Below, piece by piece: positions 63,149 to 64,000 of a stretch of 64,000 bases of DNA. The DNA comes from Streptomyces griseosporeus. GTDB taxonomy: Bacteria; Actinomycetota; Actinomycetes; Streptomycetales; Streptomycetaceae. The notes beneath the pieces are model-generated. The model saw only the letters and a list, made by a program, of their open reading frames with translations, had not been told where the DNA came from and did no database searches. Position 1 is the stretch's first letter. Each line of letters opens with the position of its first letter. The position numbers were made by a program, and so were the translations under genes. The stretch covers positions 434,001 to 498,000 of the forward strand of contig NZ_BNBR01000005.1 of the NCBI RefSeq assembly GCF_014656055.1. The letters run 5' to 3'.

Positions 63149-63721
63149 ATGACGGACGTCAACGAAGTAACGCCGCCAGGCGCACGTGCGGCGCTGCTGC
63201 AGCAGATCAAGGACAAGGCCGTGGTGCACGGCAAGGTGACCCTGTCGTCGGGTCTCGAGGCCGACTACTACGTCGACCTGCGGCGCATCACCCTCGACGG
63301 AGAGGCCGCGCCGCTGGTCGGGCAGGTGCTGCTCGACCTGACCGCCGAGCTGGAGTTCGACGCCGTCGGCGGGCTGACCATGGGCGCCGACCCGGTCGCC
63401 GCCGCCATGCTGCACGCGGCCGCCGCCCGCGGGAAGAGGCTCGACGCGTTCGTCGTGCGGAAGGCCGCCAAGGCGCACGGACTCCAGCGGCGCGTGGAGG
63501 GTCCGGACATCAAGGGCCGCCGGGTGCTCGTCGTCGAGGACACCTCCACCACCGGCGGCTCCCCGCTGACCGCCGTCGAGGCCGTACGGGAGGCCGGTGC
63601 CGAGGTCGTCGCCGTCGCGACCATCGTCGACCGGGCCACCGGCGCCGCGGAGAAGATCCAGGACGGCGCGGGGGTGCCGTACCTGTTCGCCTACTCCAAG
63701 GACGAGCTGGGCCTCGACTGA
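63149..63721 (+). CDS. pyrE: Orotate phosphoribosyltransferase
   Basis: A 190-residue PRTase that converts orotate and PRPP to OMP in pyrimidine synthesis. The orotate loop region is KVTLSSGLEADYYVDLRRIT and the PRPP motif VLVVEDTSTTGGSPLTAVEA. The basic loop VVRKAAKAHGLQRRVEG is also present. Usual length. It follows the epimerase gene and precedes fba, an order I recall from other Streptomyces. Confidence 0.97.
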   Translation: MTDVNEVTPPGARAALLQQIKDKAVVHGKVTLSSGLEADYYVDLRRITLDGEAAPLVGQVLLDLTAELEFDAVGGLTMGADPVAAAMLHAAAARGKRLDAFVVRKAAKAHGLQRRVEGPDIKGRRVLVVEDTSTTGGSPLTAVEAVREAGAEVVAVATIVDRATGAAEKIQDGAGVPYLFAYSKDELGLD

Positions 63722-63728
63722 CCCCGCC

Positions 63729-63746
63729 ACCGGCCTACCCGCCGGT
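63729..63746 (+). terminator. Hairpin after pyrE
   Basis: ACCGGC at 63729-63734 pairs with GCCGGT at 63741-63746, with six bases between. Modest stem; likely terminator. Confidence 0.5.
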
Positions 63747-63884
63747 AGCGACCGCCCTGCGGACCACACCTGGACGTTCCGGCCGGGTCTGGAAAGATGG
63801 GGCCGACGATGACGTCGCCCCCATGGTCTAGGTCAGGGCCGTAAGCACCAAGAACGCCCACCCGCACATACAAGGAGCGGACAG

Positions 63885-64000
63885 ATGCCCATCGCAACCC
63901 CCGAGGTCTACAACGAGATGCTCGACCGGGCGAAGGCAGGCAAGTTCGCCTACCCGGCCATCAACGTCACCTCGTCGCAGACCCTGCACGCGGCTCTGCG
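63885..64000 (+). CDS. fba: Class II fructose-bisphosphate aldolase (N-terminal part only)
   Basis: The first 38 codons (MPIATPEVYNEMLDRAKAGK, FAYPAINVTSSQTLHAAL) match the N-terminus of class II zinc aldolases, which split fructose-1,6-bisphosphate in glycolysis. AAGGAGCGG lies before the ATG. The rest is beyond the window. Confidence 0.93.
   Translation, partial: MPIATPEVYNEMLDRAKAGKFAYPAINVTSSQTLHAAL

Noticed and set aside
61750..63234. 494-codon minus-strand frame extending through the aldose epimerase gene
   Set aside because: The upstream part is a shadow of the epimerase; the real short gene starts at 62268.

Overview
The window looks like a chromosomal segment of a Streptomyces species or a close relative. 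GC is very high, GTG starts are frequent, and TTA leucine codons are almost absent. The content is typical of the core of such chromosomes: dnaK-grpE-dnaJ-hspR and clpB with HspR operators, dcd, nadE, pyrE and fba, a mycobacterial Rv0338c-type Fe-S oxidoreductase and a single tRNA-Gly. The window cuts an MMPL transporter gene at the left edge and a class II aldolase gene at the right edge.

Layout. 0-5.5 kb: MMPL transporter, GvpU-like protein, DEAD-box RNA helicase and cold-shock protein. 5.2-15.6 kb: a partner-switching and stressosome-type cluster. A SigB-family sigma factor, its RsbW-like kinase and a STAS antagonist lie on the minus strand. A divergent plus-strand array runs GAF/PP2C-like, RsbR, RsbS, RsbT, kinase-phosphatase fusion and RsbU-like phosphatase. 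A MarR regulator lies at each side of that array. Three proteins of the cluster carry in-frame tandem minisatellites (24, 36 and 45 bp units). 15.9-20.5 kb: an MFS exporter, then a two-gene ATPase operon with three TTA codons that ends at tRNA-Gly. 20.8-31.1 kb: housekeeping genes, including dcd, a phosphoribosyltransferase, an Lrp regulator, an SMP-30 lactonase, nadE, an FG-GAP lipoprotein, a Fe-S oxidoreductase and a MraY/WecA-like protein that lacks two catalytic aspartates.

31.1-35.4 kb: the dnaK operon with two HAIR operators. 35.4-41.5 kb: three tandem secreted PA14-fibronectin III paralogues whose 5' halves are nearly identical. 41.7-48.0 kb: an orphan sugar-binding lipoprotein, then four LuxR-type paralogues and a fifth remnant. 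Next to them is a small secreted peptide gene whose predicted mature product begins and ends with DTTWG, followed by a truncated Rieske-like protein. I consider this peptide/LuxR/Rieske-like locus the best candidate for an undescribed system. The two-ATPase operon is second.

48.1-55.6 kb: a PPOX protein, clpB under a near-perfect HAIR, a YbjN protein, a PIG-V-like membrane glycosyltransferase, a uridine-kinase-like protein and a PLP aminotransferase. 55.6-57.5 kb: a lower-GC foreign patch with an M35-type metallopeptidase that has no signal peptide and the 3' end of a tyrosine recombinase. 57.7-64.0 kb: a Gly/Cys/His-rich membrane peptide, a DUF2617 protein, a membrane spermidine synthase-like protein, an SRPBCC protein, an aldose epimerase, pyrE and the start of fba.

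All calls come from reading the sequence. No database search was run, so family names rest on recognised motifs and remembered family features.
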